From positions 1,113,701-1,177,700 of the forward strand of contig NZ_LMFP01000003.1 of the NCBI RefSeq assembly GCF_001426885.1: a DNA stretch of 64,000 nucleotides. The letters are read 5' to 3'. Each line of letters begins with the position of its first letter. The first letter of the stretch is position 1. Source of the DNA: Pelomonas sp. Root1444 (GTDB taxonomy: Bacteria; Pseudomonadota; Gammaproteobacteria; Burkholderiales; Burkholderiaceae_C). The position numbers and the translations under genes were made by a program. Shown piece by piece: positions 41,672 through 50,579 of this stretch. The notes under the pieces were generated by a model. The model saw only the letters and a program-made list of their open reading frames with translations, did not search any database and was not told where the DNA came from.

Positions 41672-43663
41672 AAAGTGTATTCCGCGCATCATCTGCTGCA
41701 TGGCGATGGCTTCCGGCGACAGCCCCGACTTGCCGGACTTGTCGCCCTTGGCGGCCGAGCTGTCGGGGAACATGCGGAAGGTGGTGTTCATGACGATCTG
41801 TGCGATGCGCGGCGCGGCGGCATGCAGCATTTCGCCGGAGATGCCCAGGCGAGTGGCGATGCGCACGGGCTTGTTGATGCAGGCCTGCGCAATCATGTCG
41901 GCGGCCTCCTCGGGCGCCAGCGTCGGCACGTTCTTGTAGATGGCCGTGGGGGCGATCATCGGCGTGCGCACCAGCGGCATGTTGATCGTGGTGAAGGTCA
42001 CGCCGGTGTCGGCGAACTCGCTGGAGGCGCAGCGCGTCCAGGCGTCCAGCGCGGCCTTGCTGGCGACGTAGGCGCTGAAGCGCGGCGCATTCGTCAGCAC
42101 GCCGATGGAGCTGATGTTGACGACATGGCCCTTCTTCTTGGCCACCATGCCGGGCAGCAGGCCCATGGTCACGCGCAGGCAGCCGAAGTAGTTCAGCTCC
42201 ATCGTGCGCTGGAAGTCGTGGAAGCGGTCATAGCTGCTCTCGATGGCGCGGCGGATGGAGCGGCCGGCGTTGTTGATGAGGAAGTCGACGCCGCCGAACT
42301 CGTCGTTGCACCACTGGAGCAGCCCGGCGCAGCCAGCCTCGTCGGCGATGTCGCAGGCATAGCTGTGGATCTGCGCGTCCTTGCCGGCTGCGGCCTTGAT
42401 CTCCTTGACCGCCTCGGCCAGCTTGGCCTCGTCGCGCGCGCAGATCAACGTGATCGCACCCGCCTCGGCGAACTTGATGGCCGCCGCCAGGCCGATGCCC
42501 GACGAGCCGCCCGTCACCAGCACCACCTTGCCGCCGGTCGCACCGCGCAACGACCGGTCGATGAACAGCGCCGGGTCGAGATGACGCTCCCAGTAGTCCC
42601 ACAGCCGCCAGGCGTAGTCGTTCAGGTCGGGGCAGGCGATGCCCGAGCCCTTCAGCGCCGCCTCGGTGTCGCGGCAGTCGAAGCGGGTCGGATAGTTGAT
42701 GAAGGTGAACATGTCCTCGGGAATGCCGAGGTCCTTCATCACCGCGTTGCGGATGCGGCGCACCGGCGCCAGCGCCATCAAGCCCTTCTTCACGCTCTTG
42801 GGGATGAAGCCCATCAGCGCCGCATTGATGAAGAGGTTCATCTTGGGCGCGTGCGCGGCCTTGCTGAAGATGTCCAGCACGTCGCCGACGCGGTAGCCCT
42901 TCGGGTCCACCAGGTGATAGCAGCCGTGGCCCTTGCTGACCTTGTGCGAGATGTGGTCCAGCGCGTCGACGACGAAGTCCACCGGCACGATGTTGATGCG
43001 ACCGCCCTCCAGGCCGATGCTGGGCATCCACGGCGGCAGGATCTGGCGCATGCGCTGGATCAGCTTGAAGAAGTAGTAAGGCCCGTCGATCTTGTCCATC
43101 TCGCCGGACGTGGAATCACCGACGACCAGCGCGGGCCGGTAGACCGTCCACGGCCGCTTGCACTCCTTGCGCACGATCTTCTCGCTCTCGTGCTTGGTCA
43201 TGAAGTAGGGGTGATCGAGGTTCTCGGCCTCGTCGAACATGTCCTCGCGGAACACGCCTTCGTAGAGGCCCGCGGCGGCGATCGACGACACATGGTGCAC
43301 ATGGCCGGCGTCGATCGCCTGCGCGAACTCCACCATGCTGCGCGTGCCCTCGATGTTCACCGCGACCTGCGACTCCTCGTCGGCGCCCAGGTCGTACACC
43401 GCGGCCAAGTGGTAGAGGTGGTCGATCTGGCCCTTCAGGCTCTTGATGACGTCGCTGGCCGCGCCGAGCTTCTTGCCCGTCAGGTCGCCATAGACCGGAA
43501 TCGCACGGGTCTTGCCCACGCCCCAGTAGGCCAGCAGGTCGGGCAGCTTGGCCGCGCTCTCCTCGCGCATCAGGAAGTAGACCGTGCTGCCGCGCCGGGC
43601 CAGCAGCTTCTTGACGAGTCGCTTGCCGATGAAGCCGGTGGCACCGGTGACGAAATACTGCAT
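41669..43663 (-). CDS. Two-domain SDR, fatty acyl-CoA reductase (FACoAR)-like
   Basis: 664 residues. N-terminal extended SDR of the fatty-acyl-reductase (NAD_binding_4) type: YFVTGATGFIGKRLVKKLL, catalytic YFMTKHESEK and YRPALVVGDSTSGEMDKIDGPYYFFKLIQ. C-terminal classical SDR from about residue 375: VLVTGGSSGIGLAAAIKFAEAG, NNAGRSIRR and the active-site YVASKAALD. Length and order match the Marinobacter 660-aa fatty acyl-CoA reductase that makes fatty alcohols for wax esters. Substrate here is not proven. Divergent from the phasin gene across 197 bp. Confidence 0.85.
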   Translation of the reverse strand: MQYFVTGATGFIGKRLVKKLLARRGSTVYFLMREESAAKLPDLLAYWGVGKTRAIPVYGDLTGKKLGAASDVIKSLKGQIDHLYHLAAVYDLGADEESQVAVNIEGTRSMVEFAQAIDAGHVHHVSSIAAAGLYEGVFREDMFDEAENLDHPYFMTKHESEKIVRKECKRPWTVYRPALVVGDSTSGEMDKIDGPYYFFKLIQRMRQILPPWMPSIGLEGGRINIVPVDFVVDALDHISHKVSKGHGCYHLVDPKGYRVGDVLDIFSKAAHAPKMNLFINAALMGFIPKSVKKGLMALAPVRRIRNAVMKDLGIPEDMFTFINYPTRFDCRDTEAALKGSGIACPDLNDYAWRLWDYWERHLDPALFIDRSLRGATGGKVVLVTGGSSGIGLAAAIKFAEAGAITLICARDEAKLAEAVKEIKAAAGKDAQIHSYACDIADEAGCAGLLQWCNDEFGGVDFLINNAGRSIRRAIESSYDRFHDFQRTMELNYFGCLRVTMGLLPGMVAKKKGHVVNISSIGVLTNAPRFSAYVASKAALDAWTRCASSEFADTGVTFTTINMPLVRTPMIAPTAIYKNVPTLAPEEAADMIAQACINKPVRIATRLGISGEMLHAAAPRIAQIVMNTTFRMFPDSSAAKGDKSGKSGLSPEAIAMQQMMRGIHF

Positions 43664-43860
43664 GCGAGGTCTCCTGCTTGTTGGAAGGGGGTGAGCGCGC
43701 CGATTCTTCCCCAGTGCCTGGGGTGGCCCGCTGCGCACTTTCCCCAGTGAAGGCCACCGCCGGCGTAGAGCGCCCACACTAGGAATGGACGCGCCGATGC
43801 AGGATGCGAGGGCTACAGTCCCGCCGGTCAATACATTGCGCTCACTCGAAAGGACACCCC

Positions 43861-44556
43861 ATGGTCAAGAAGCTCCAGAAGATGGCTGACAAGAAGAAGG
43901 CTGCGGCCGCCACCGGCTTCCCCGCTGGCCTGCTCGACAGCGCGATGGCACAGAACGTCAAGGACAGCGCCCAGCAGATCTGGGCCGCCGGCCTCGCCTC
44001 CTTCGCCAAGGCCCAGGGCGAAGGCTCCAAGGTCTTCGAGGCCCTGGTCTCCGAAGGACAGAAATTGCAGAAGAAGACCCAATCCGCCGCTGAAGAGAAG
44101 CTCAGCGCCGCCGCCAGCAAGCTCAGCGGCGTGGCCGGTGATGTCGGCGCCAAGGCCGGCCAGCACTGGGACAAGCTCGAGTCCATCTTCGAGCAGCGCG
44201 TCGCCAAGGCCTTGAAGGCGCTGAACGTGCCGTCCGCCAGCGATGTCGACAGCCTGATCAAGCGCATCGACGCGCTGGCCGTGTCGGCCGGCCTGAAGAA
44301 GGCTGCACCCGTGAAGGCCGCCCGCAAGACCGTCGCCAGGAAGGCCACCGCGGCCAAGACGGCCGTGGCTGCCAAGGTCGCGCCGGCCAAGAAGGCGGCG
44401 GCCAAGAAGGCTGCGCCCGTGAAGGCCGCCGTCAAGGCCGTGGCCAAGAAGGCCGCTGCGCCGGCCAAGGCACCGGCTGCAAAGAAGGCCGCGCCGGCCA
44501 AGCGCGCCCCGGCCAAGAAGGCGGCTCCGGCCGCCGACACGGCAGCGCAGGCCTGA
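43861..44556 (+). CDS. Phasin (PhaF-like) with lysine/alanine-rich tail
   Basis: 231 residues. N-terminal phasin domain (about 1-145; SAMAQNVKDSAQQIWAAGLASFAKAQGEGSKVFEALVSEG), an amphipathic helix that coats polyhydroxyalkanoate granules, and a C-terminal tail of Lys/Ala/Pro repeats (KKAAPVKAA and variants, about 147-225) like histone H1, which in PhaF binds DNA and helps granule segregation. Start ATG at 43861. The next gene on the strand is a patatin lipase 22 bp downstream. Confidence 0.9.
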   Translation: MVKKLQKMADKKKAAAATGFPAGLLDSAMAQNVKDSAQQIWAAGLASFAKAQGEGSKVFEALVSEGQKLQKKTQSAAEEKLSAAASKLSGVAGDVGAKAGQHWDKLESIFEQRVAKALKALNVPSASDVDSLIKRIDALAVSAGLKKAAPVKAARKTVARKATAAKTAVAAKVAPAKKAAAKKAAPVKAAVKAVAKKAAAPAKAPAAKKAAPAKRAPAKKAAPAADTAAQA

Positions 44557-44578
44557 GCACCGTTAGCTCTTCCTGACC

Positions 44579-45829
44579 ATGCGCCAGCCCAGGATTGGCC
44601 TGGCCCTGGCAGGCGGAGGCCCACTGGGCGCCATCTATGAAGTTGGCGCCCTTTGTGCTTTGGAGGAGGCCGTCGACGGCCTGGACTTCACCGCCTGCGA
44701 CGGCTACATCGGCGTCAGCGCAGGCGGCTTCATCGCCGCCGGCCTGGCCAACGGCATGACGCCGCGCCAGCTCTGCGCCGCCTTCATCGAGAACACCGCC
44801 GGGGCGCCCGACCGCTTCGACCCCGCCGAACTGCTGCAGCCCGCCTGGGCCGAGTTCGGCGAGCGCCTGCGCCTGCTGCCGCGGCTGCTGGGCGACGCGG
44901 CGCGCGAGGTGCTGCTGGAAGGCCGCTCCGCACTCGGCGCCATCGAGCGCCTGGGCCGCGTGCTGCCCACCGGCCTGCTGTCCAGCAACCGCTTCGCCGA
45001 GGCGCTGACCCGCGTCTTCGCGCGGCCCGGCCGCACCGACGACTTCCGCCAGCTGCGCCACCGCCTGGTGCTGGTCGCCACCGACCTCGACAGCGGCGAG
45101 GCCATCCCCTTCGGCACCGAGGGCTGGGACCATGTGCCCATCTCGCAGGCCGTGCAGGCCAGCGCCGCGCTGCCGGGGCTGTTCCCGCCGGTGGAGATCG
45201 GCGGCCGGCACTACGTGGACGGCGCGCTGAAGAAGACGCTGCATGCCTCCGTGCTGCTGGACCGCGGGCTGGACCTGCTGATCTGTCTGAACCCGCTGGT
45301 GCCCTACGAAAGCGACCGCCTGTCCAACCGCGAGGCGCGCTCGCGCCGCGCGAAGAAGCTGGCCAGCAAGCTCGGCCGCCCGGCCGTGCGCGCGCTGCAG
45401 CCGCGCATCCACCGGCTGGTGGACGGCGGCCTGCCGCTGGTGCTGTCGCAGACCTTCCGCTCGCTGATCCATTCGCGGCTGGAACTGGGCCTGCGCGGCT
45501 ACGAACTCAGCCATCCCGAGACCGACATCCTGCTGTTCGAGCCCGACCCGCGCGACGCCGAACTGTTCCTGGCCAACACCTTCAGCTACAGCCAGCGCCG
45601 CCACCTCGCCGAGCACGCCTACCAGGCCACGCGCGAGCTGCTGCGCGAGCGCGCCGCGACGCTCCAGGCCCAGTTCGCCCGCGCCGGCCTCACGTTGCGC
45701 GAGGATGTGCTGGCCGATCGCGAAGCACGCCTGCTGCCCGCACCGGGCGAGACCCGCATCGAGCAGGCGTTGCGCTCGCTGCGCGGCAGCCTCGCCGTTC
45801 TGGAGGCTCGCGGCGCGCAGCACCCCTAG
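44579..45829 (+). CDS. Patatin-like phospholipase family protein
   Basis: 416 residues. Oxyanion loop LAGGGPLGAIYEVG (12-17), nucleophile elbow GVSAGG (Ser47) and catalytic Asp in the YVDGALKKT segment complete the Ser-Asp dyad. A cytoplasmic lipid acyl hydrolase. Following a phasin gene by 22 bp, it might act on granule lipids or granule polymer (inference), although characterised PHA depolymerases belong to other families. Confidence 0.9.
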   Translation: MRQPRIGLALAGGGPLGAIYEVGALCALEEAVDGLDFTACDGYIGVSAGGFIAAGLANGMTPRQLCAAFIENTAGAPDRFDPAELLQPAWAEFGERLRLLPRLLGDAAREVLLEGRSALGAIERLGRVLPTGLLSSNRFAEALTRVFARPGRTDDFRQLRHRLVLVATDLDSGEAIPFGTEGWDHVPISQAVQASAALPGLFPPVEIGGRHYVDGALKKTLHASVLLDRGLDLLICLNPLVPYESDRLSNREARSRRAKKLASKLGRPAVRALQPRIHRLVDGGLPLVLSQTFRSLIHSRLELGLRGYELSHPETDILLFEPDPRDAELFLANTFSYSQRRHLAEHAYQATRELLRERAATLQAQFARAGLTLREDVLADREARLLPAPGETRIEQALRSLRGSLAVLEARGAQHP

Positions 45830-45946
45830 AAGGCGCACCGTTCCTCAACCGAGCGGATGCCTCGGGCAGAGGCGGCGCCCACACTGACTGCGCCGTCGCA
45901 TGGCATCGGGCCGGCGATGGCGTTGTCACTTCCTGGGAGCAGCACC

Positions 45947-47353
45947 ATGCCCATCGAATCCATCTCCGACCCTTCGCTCACCGGCCGCGCGCTGACCGAG
46001 CCGCCCCAGGGCGCCGCCGCGCCCGGCTGTGCCATCAATCCGTACGCCCTGGCGGAAGTCGTGTCCGGCAAACGCATCGACTGGAAGCAGGTTGCCAACA
46101 AGCCGGCCCTGCTCGAGCAAGTGCTGGGCATGCCCTACGAGGAGCTGTTCGACCCGAAGTTCGGCGGGCCGCTCTACATCGGCGGCGCGCGCCAGCCCGA
46201 CGGCAGCATGCGGGCGCAGCGCTCGACGCTGCTGGACATCGAGATGCCCAGCGGCCCCAACGACGCGGAGCGTCCGCCCATGGCGGAGCTGGGCGGGCTG
46301 ACCAGCCTGAAAGACATCGCCCGCACGCTGAACATCAACTCGCTGGACGACCTGACCGTCGGCTGCATCGACTGGAGCCGTGCCACCAAGCTGCGCCTCA
46401 CCTTCGACCTGCCGCGGGCCGTCAGCGACCTGCGCATGGCGCGCCACTACACGCCCGACCTCGTGCGCACCGTCAGCCACGACCCCGCGCTGCAACTCGG
46501 CAACAACCAGGACTGGACGCCGCCCAATGCCAGCTGGCAGGACGGCGGCCGCTTCTTCGACGAGACCGCCGAGTTCTACGACCCCGTGCAGGGCGCCGTG
46601 GCCAACTGCTACTTCATCGCCGCGCTGTCGGCCATCGCCTGGGCCCAGCCCTACCGCATCGCCCAGCACACGCGGGCCACGGGCGCCAGCCAGAGCCAGT
46701 TCTTCGACCGCGTGACTTTCTACAAGCCCGACAACCAGGGCATCGACCGCGAGATCGAGGTCAGCGAGACTGTGCCCAAGACGGCCGGCGGCAACTTCAT
46801 CTACGCACGCTCCAGCGAAAGCGGCGAGGCCTGGCCCGCCATCTACGAGAAGGCCTTCGCCAAGCTCGAGACCGGCACGACGACCGACCACCCCGACATC
46901 ACCGCCACCGGCTGGGGCGACTGCGTCTGGGCCACGGCCCAGCTCACCGGCGGCAGCCGCGCCTACCACGACACCGCCTCGCGCTCGGCCGACCAGCTCT
47001 GGCACACGCTGCGCAGCCACTGCCTGAGCTACCGCACCATCCGGCCGATGACGGCCTGGACCTACGGCTCCGGCGCCGATGCGCCCGACCCGGTGGACTA
47101 CAGCTCCGCGCAGGTGGTGGGTTCGCACTGCTACACGGTGCTGGGCTGGGCCTACCGCAACTGCAAGCGCTACATCCTGCTGCGCAACCCCTGGGGCAAC
47201 ACCGAGGCGACGGTGAACGCGCTGGATGCCACGGTCTACGCCCACGACGTGAGCTGGTGGCGCCCGATCGCGCTGAAGGAGGTCGACGGCACCTTCGCGA
47301 TGGAGATCGGCACGTTCAAGCGGTACTTCGCTGGCTTCGGCGTGGTGAGCTGA
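45947..47353 (+). CDS. Calpain-like cysteine protease (family C2)
   Basis: 468 residues. The calpain catalytic core is recognisable: VQGAVANCYFIAALSAIAW (Cys221), VVGSHCYTVLGW (His394) and LLRNPWGNTE (Asn414), spaced as in eukaryotic and bacterial C2 proteases. The N-terminal 200 residues are a separate domain of unknown fold; no EF-hand or C2-like domain and no signal peptide are seen. The start at 45947 has GGGAG seven bases upstream, better than ATG at 45857. The stop TGA is part of repeat copy D. Bacterial calpains are sporadic. Confidence 0.85.
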   Translation: MPIESISDPSLTGRALTEPPQGAAAPGCAINPYALAEVVSGKRIDWKQVANKPALLEQVLGMPYEELFDPKFGGPLYIGGARQPDGSMRAQRSTLLDIEMPSGPNDAERPPMAELGGLTSLKDIARTLNINSLDDLTVGCIDWSRATKLRLTFDLPRAVSDLRMARHYTPDLVRTVSHDPALQLGNNQDWTPPNASWQDGGRFFDETAEFYDPVQGAVANCYFIAALSAIAWAQPYRIAQHTRATGASQSQFFDRVTFYKPDNQGIDREIEVSETVPKTAGGNFIYARSSESGEAWPAIYEKAFAKLETGTTTDHPDITATGWGDCVWATAQLTGGSRAYHDTASRSADQLWHTLRSHCLSYRTIRPMTAWTYGSGADAPDPVDYSSAQVVGSHCYTVLGWAYRNCKRYILLRNPWGNTEATVNALDATVYAHDVSWWRPIALKEVDGTFAMEIGTFKRYFAGFGVVS

Positions 47354-47392
47354 AGCCCCTCGCCCGGCCCTCCGCGGGCGCTCGGCCCGCGG
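47351..47392 (-). repeat. Dispersed 3'-end element, copy D (internally deleted)
   Basis: On the minus strand: head CCGCGGGCCGAGCGC, a 15-nt remnant, and tail CGAGGGGCTTCA; the hairpin centre is missing. The tail's TGA (read on plus) is the stop codon of the calpain-like gene. It fills the whole gap to the convergent UbiH-family gene. Confidence 0.7.
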
Positions 47393-47393
47393 C

Positions 47394-48545
47394 TCAGACA
47401 GCGTCCACCAGCCTGCGCGTGATCGCCGCCCGCAGCGGCGGCAGGTGCCGTGCCACGTCGATGACGGCGCGGCGCAGCGCCAGCATCGGCGCGCGGTCGT
47501 CGGTGAAGAAGCGCACCAGCGCATTCGTACCGGCATAGAGCGGCCCGGCAGCGCGGCGATGCTCGGCCTCGTAGGCCTGCAGCGGCCCGGGCTCGCCGGG
47601 GTCGCGGCCGGGGCCCAGGCGTCGCGCCAGCGCGTCGATGCCGTACAGGCCCAGGTTGTAGCCATGCGCCGTCACCGGGTGCATGCCGACGGCCGCGTCG
47701 CCGATCAAGGCAAAGCGCGGCGCGACGAAGCGCTCGGCCCAGACGGCCACCAGCGGATAGACATGCCGCTGGCCGACGACGTGCATCGCGCCCAGCTTGC
47801 CGTCGGCGGCCGCCTCGATGGCCGCAGCCAGCGCCGCATCGTCCAGCGCCGCGATGCGCGGCAGCTCGGCGTTCGCCACCGTCCACACGGCCGAGCAGCG
47901 CCGCCCCGTCATCGGCAGCAGCGCCAGCGTGTGGCCTTCGAGGAAACACTCCTGCGCCAGGCCCTCGTGCTCGGCCTCGTGGGCCAGCGGCACCAGCAGC
48001 GCGCTGCGGCCGAAGTCCTGGTGGCGCGCCGCAATGCCGGCCAGCCGGCGCAGCGCCGAGAAGCGGCTGTCGGCCGCCACGACCAGCGGCGCCGCATGCA
48101 GCTCACCGCAGGCGGTACGCACACGCGCCTGCAAGGCGTCGCGCTCCAGGCCGACGACGCTGTGGCCGCACAGCACGTCGATGCCGCGCTCGCGCGCACC
48201 CGCCCAGGCCGCCGCGCGGATGCGGTGGTTGGGCACCAGCCAGCCGAGGTCCTGCCCCGCCGACTCGAAAGGCAAGACCTGGCGCGAGCCGCTGGAGCGC
48301 ACGCTGGCGCGCCGCAGCGGCGCGATGTCGGCGAGGCGCTGCCACAGGCCCAGGCCTTCGAGCAGGCGGCGCGAGCGGTGCGTCAGCGCGATCTCGCGGC
48401 CGTCATCCGCGGGCTCGGCGAGCTGGGCCTCGCCGGCCTGCTCCAGCACCTGCACGGCCAGGCCACGGTCGTGCAGCGCGCAGGCGAGCGCCAGGCCGGC
48501 GGGGCCGGCGCCGCAGATCAGCACCTGGGGAAAAGTGGGATTCAT
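47394..48545 (-). CDS. UbiH/UbiF-family FAD-dependent hydroxylase
   Basis: 383 residues. FAD-binding motif VLICGAGPAGLALACALHDRGL at the start, the DG motif (VVAADSRFSALRR variant) and GDAAVGMHPVTAHGYNLGLYGIDALARRL, the ubiquinone-hydroxylase signature. Probably a ring hydroxylase of ubiquinone biosynthesis (UbiM-like members occur in betaproteobacteria), though this cannot be fixed from sequence. The start at 48545 (MNPTFPQVLICGAGPAG) places the Rossmann fold correctly. Confidence 0.88.
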   Translation of the reverse strand: MNPTFPQVLICGAGPAGLALACALHDRGLAVQVLEQAGEAQLAEPADDGREIALTHRSRRLLEGLGLWQRLADIAPLRRASVRSSGSRQVLPFESAGQDLGWLVPNHRIRAAAWAGARERGIDVLCGHSVVGLERDALQARVRTACGELHAAPLVVAADSRFSALRRLAGIAARHQDFGRSALLVPLAHEAEHEGLAQECFLEGHTLALLPMTGRRCSAVWTVANAELPRIAALDDAALAAAIEAAADGKLGAMHVVGQRHVYPLVAVWAERFVAPRFALIGDAAVGMHPVTAHGYNLGLYGIDALARRLGPGRDPGEPGPLQAYEAEHRRAAGPLYAGTNALVRFFTDDRAPMLALRRAVIDVARHLPPLRAAITRRLVDAV

Positions 48546-48615
48546 GAAGAAGACGGACGAGCCCGGGACAACGCTGCAGCCTAGGCGCCATCGCACCGCC
48601 CCGTCTTGACCCAGG

Positions 48616-50391
48616 TCAGGTCGCCTCGGAATCCGGCTCGGCTTCTTCCAGCGTCTGCAGCTCGACCAGGCGCCGGTACAGGCCGCCGTCCAGGCCCATC
48701 AGCGCCTCGTGCGTGCCGCGCTCCTGCAGGCGACCGTGGTTCAGCACCAGGATCTGGTCGGCCGCGCGGATGGTGGACAGGCGGTGCGCAATGGCGATGA
48801 CGGTCACGCGGCCGCGCAGCGCCGTCAGCGCCTCGCCGACGCGCTGCTCGGTGGCGCTGTCGATGTTGCTGGTGGCCTCGTCGAGGAACAGGATGCGCGG
48901 CGCACCGGCCAGCGCGCGCGCCATCGCGATCAGCTGCTTCTGCCCGGTGGACACGCGCGCGCCGCCTTCGCCCAGCCGGGTGTCGTAGCCCTGCGGCAGC
49001 GCGGTGATGAAGTCGTGCGCGCGGGCGGCCTGCGCCGCGGCCTGAACGGCGGCCTCGGTGATGCCGGGCCGGCCCATCGCGATGTTCTCGCGCACGCTGG
49101 CCGCCATCAGGTACGGCTCCTGCGGCACCAGGCCCACGGCGTCGCGGAAGGCCGCGTCGGGCACGGCTGCCAGCGGTTGCCCATCGACGGTGATGCGGCC
49201 TTGTTGGGCCGTGTAGAAGCGCAGCAGCAACGACAGCAGCGTGCTCTTGCCGCTGCCGGTGTGGCCCACGATGCCGACGAAGCTGCCGGCGGCGATGTCC
49301 ACGTCAATGCCATGCAGCACCGGGCGCGCCGGGTCGTAGCCGAAGGTCAGCCCCTCGATGCGGATGGCGCCCTGCGTGACCGGCGCGCCGTCCTGCGGCG
49401 GCCCGCGGAACTCGTCCTCCTCCAGCAGCGCCCGCACGCGCGACGCCGCCACCATGGACTGCTGCAGCTGGCCGAACTGCATGGTGATCTGGATCAGCGG
49501 CTCCACCACACGGGCGATGTAGGCCAGGAAGGCGTACAGCAGCCCCACCTCCAGCCCCGACAGCTCGCGCCGGCCGAAGCCGTAGATGACGGTGACCAGC
49601 AGCAGCACGTTGAGCAGGTCCAGCGCCGGGCGCAGCAGCCAGGCGTTGGCGCGCAGCTCGGCGATGCGAGAGAGGCGGTGCTCGGCGTTCACCGCCTCGA
49701 AGCGCTCGCCGAAACGCCCCGCCGCGCCCGCCGCCTGCAGCACCGCCATGCCGGCCATGCTCTCGGCCATCTGCGCGTTGATGTCACTGCGCAGCTGGCG
49801 CGTGCGCGCCACGGCCGGGGCGGACAGGCGCTGGTAGGTCTTGATGATGACCACCATGGCCGGCACCAGCGTCGCGACGATGAGCATCAGCCGCCAGTCA
49901 AGCCAGGCCATCGCGACCAGCGAGCCGACGACGACGATGGTCGAGTCCAGCATCACATACAGCACCTGCCGGTACAGCTGGTTGACGGCCTCGGTGTCGT
50001 TGGTGACGCGGCTGACCAGCTGGCCGGTGATGGCCTTGTCGAAGAAGGCCATCGGCAGCGCCAGCACATGGGCGTAGACCCGCTCGCGCAGCCGCAGTAC
50101 CGAGCGCCGCGCCACGCCGGCCATGCGCGACAGCTGGGCGTAGCGGATCCAGCTCGACGCCCAGCCCGTCAGCAGCACGGTGGCGAGCAGCGCGCCCATC
50201 GCGCCGAGGTCGTAGTGGCCGGGCAGCAAGTAGTCGTCGATGTAGCGCTTGCCGAGGATGGGGGCGATGGCTTCGAGGCCGGCGGCCAGCAGCAGCCACA
50301 GGCCGCCGCGGACGAGCTGCGGGCGCTCCGGCCGCGCCGAGTCCATCAGCAGGCCGACGCTCTGCCACGGCTTCTCTAGGGTCCTTGCCAT
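48616..50391 (-). CDS. ABC exporter half-transporter, MdlB/SmdB-like
   Basis: 591 residues: six-helix exporter domain (about 25-325; YDLGAMGALLATVLLTGW, FFDKAITGQLVSRVTNDTEAVNQLY) and ATPase with Walker A GHTGSGKST, signature VSTGQKQL (instead of LSGGQ), Walker B ILFLDEATS. The degenerate signature and the partner ABC gene directly upstream fit a heterodimeric exporter such as SmdAB/MdlAB. Start at 50391 follows the family length. Confidence 0.92.
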   Translation of the reverse strand: MARTLEKPWQSVGLLMDSARPERPQLVRGGLWLLLAAGLEAIAPILGKRYIDDYLLPGHYDLGAMGALLATVLLTGWASSWIRYAQLSRMAGVARRSVLRLRERVYAHVLALPMAFFDKAITGQLVSRVTNDTEAVNQLYRQVLYVMLDSTIVVVGSLVAMAWLDWRLMLIVATLVPAMVVIIKTYQRLSAPAVARTRQLRSDINAQMAESMAGMAVLQAAGAAGRFGERFEAVNAEHRLSRIAELRANAWLLRPALDLLNVLLLVTVIYGFGRRELSGLEVGLLYAFLAYIARVVEPLIQITMQFGQLQQSMVAASRVRALLEEDEFRGPPQDGAPVTQGAIRIEGLTFGYDPARPVLHGIDVDIAAGSFVGIVGHTGSGKSTLLSLLLRFYTAQQGRITVDGQPLAAVPDAAFRDAVGLVPQEPYLMAASVRENIAMGRPGITEAAVQAAAQAARAHDFITALPQGYDTRLGEGGARVSTGQKQLIAMARALAGAPRILFLDEATSNIDSATEQRVGEALTALRGRVTVIAIAHRLSTIRAADQILVLNHGRLQERGTHEALMGLDGGLYRRLVELQTLEEAEPDSEAT

Positions 50392-50436
50392 CTCAGCTGT
50401 CCATTCCACACTCGCGACGCATGAAGCTGCAGCATT

Positions 50437-50577
50437 CCGGGCCGAGCGCTGGGCCGCTCCCGAGCCGGCCCGCACCGGCGATGGGCTCGCGGCTCGATGC
50501 CGCGAGCATCGCCGTCCCCTCGGGGGACCGGTCAGACGCACCGCGTTCAGCGGCGTGCGGCTGGACGAGGGGCTTCA
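50437..50577 (+). repeat. Dispersed hairpin-rich 3'-end element, copy C
   Basis: Head TTCCGGGCCGAGCGCTGGGCC, long hairpin GCTCGCGGC-TCGAT-GCCGCGAGC within GGCGATG/ATCGCC, short hairpin GTCCCC-TCG-GGGGAC, third hairpin around loop GTTCA, tail GGACGAGGGGCTTCA. Relative to copy A the long stem differs at two positions per arm, and both changes are compensated in the opposite arm. It separates the two ABC half-transporter genes and starts 2 nt after the stop of the upstream one. Confidence 0.85.
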
Positions 50578-50579
50578 CA

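Noticed and set aside
44304-44535. Lysine/alanine repeat tract as a DNA repeat array
   Set aside because: It is the coding tail of a PhaF-like phasin; such KAAP repeats are normal for the family.
44653-47538. 961-codon plus-strand frame across patatin and calpain genes
   Set aside because: Arg/Pro-rich shadow in another frame of two recognised genes.
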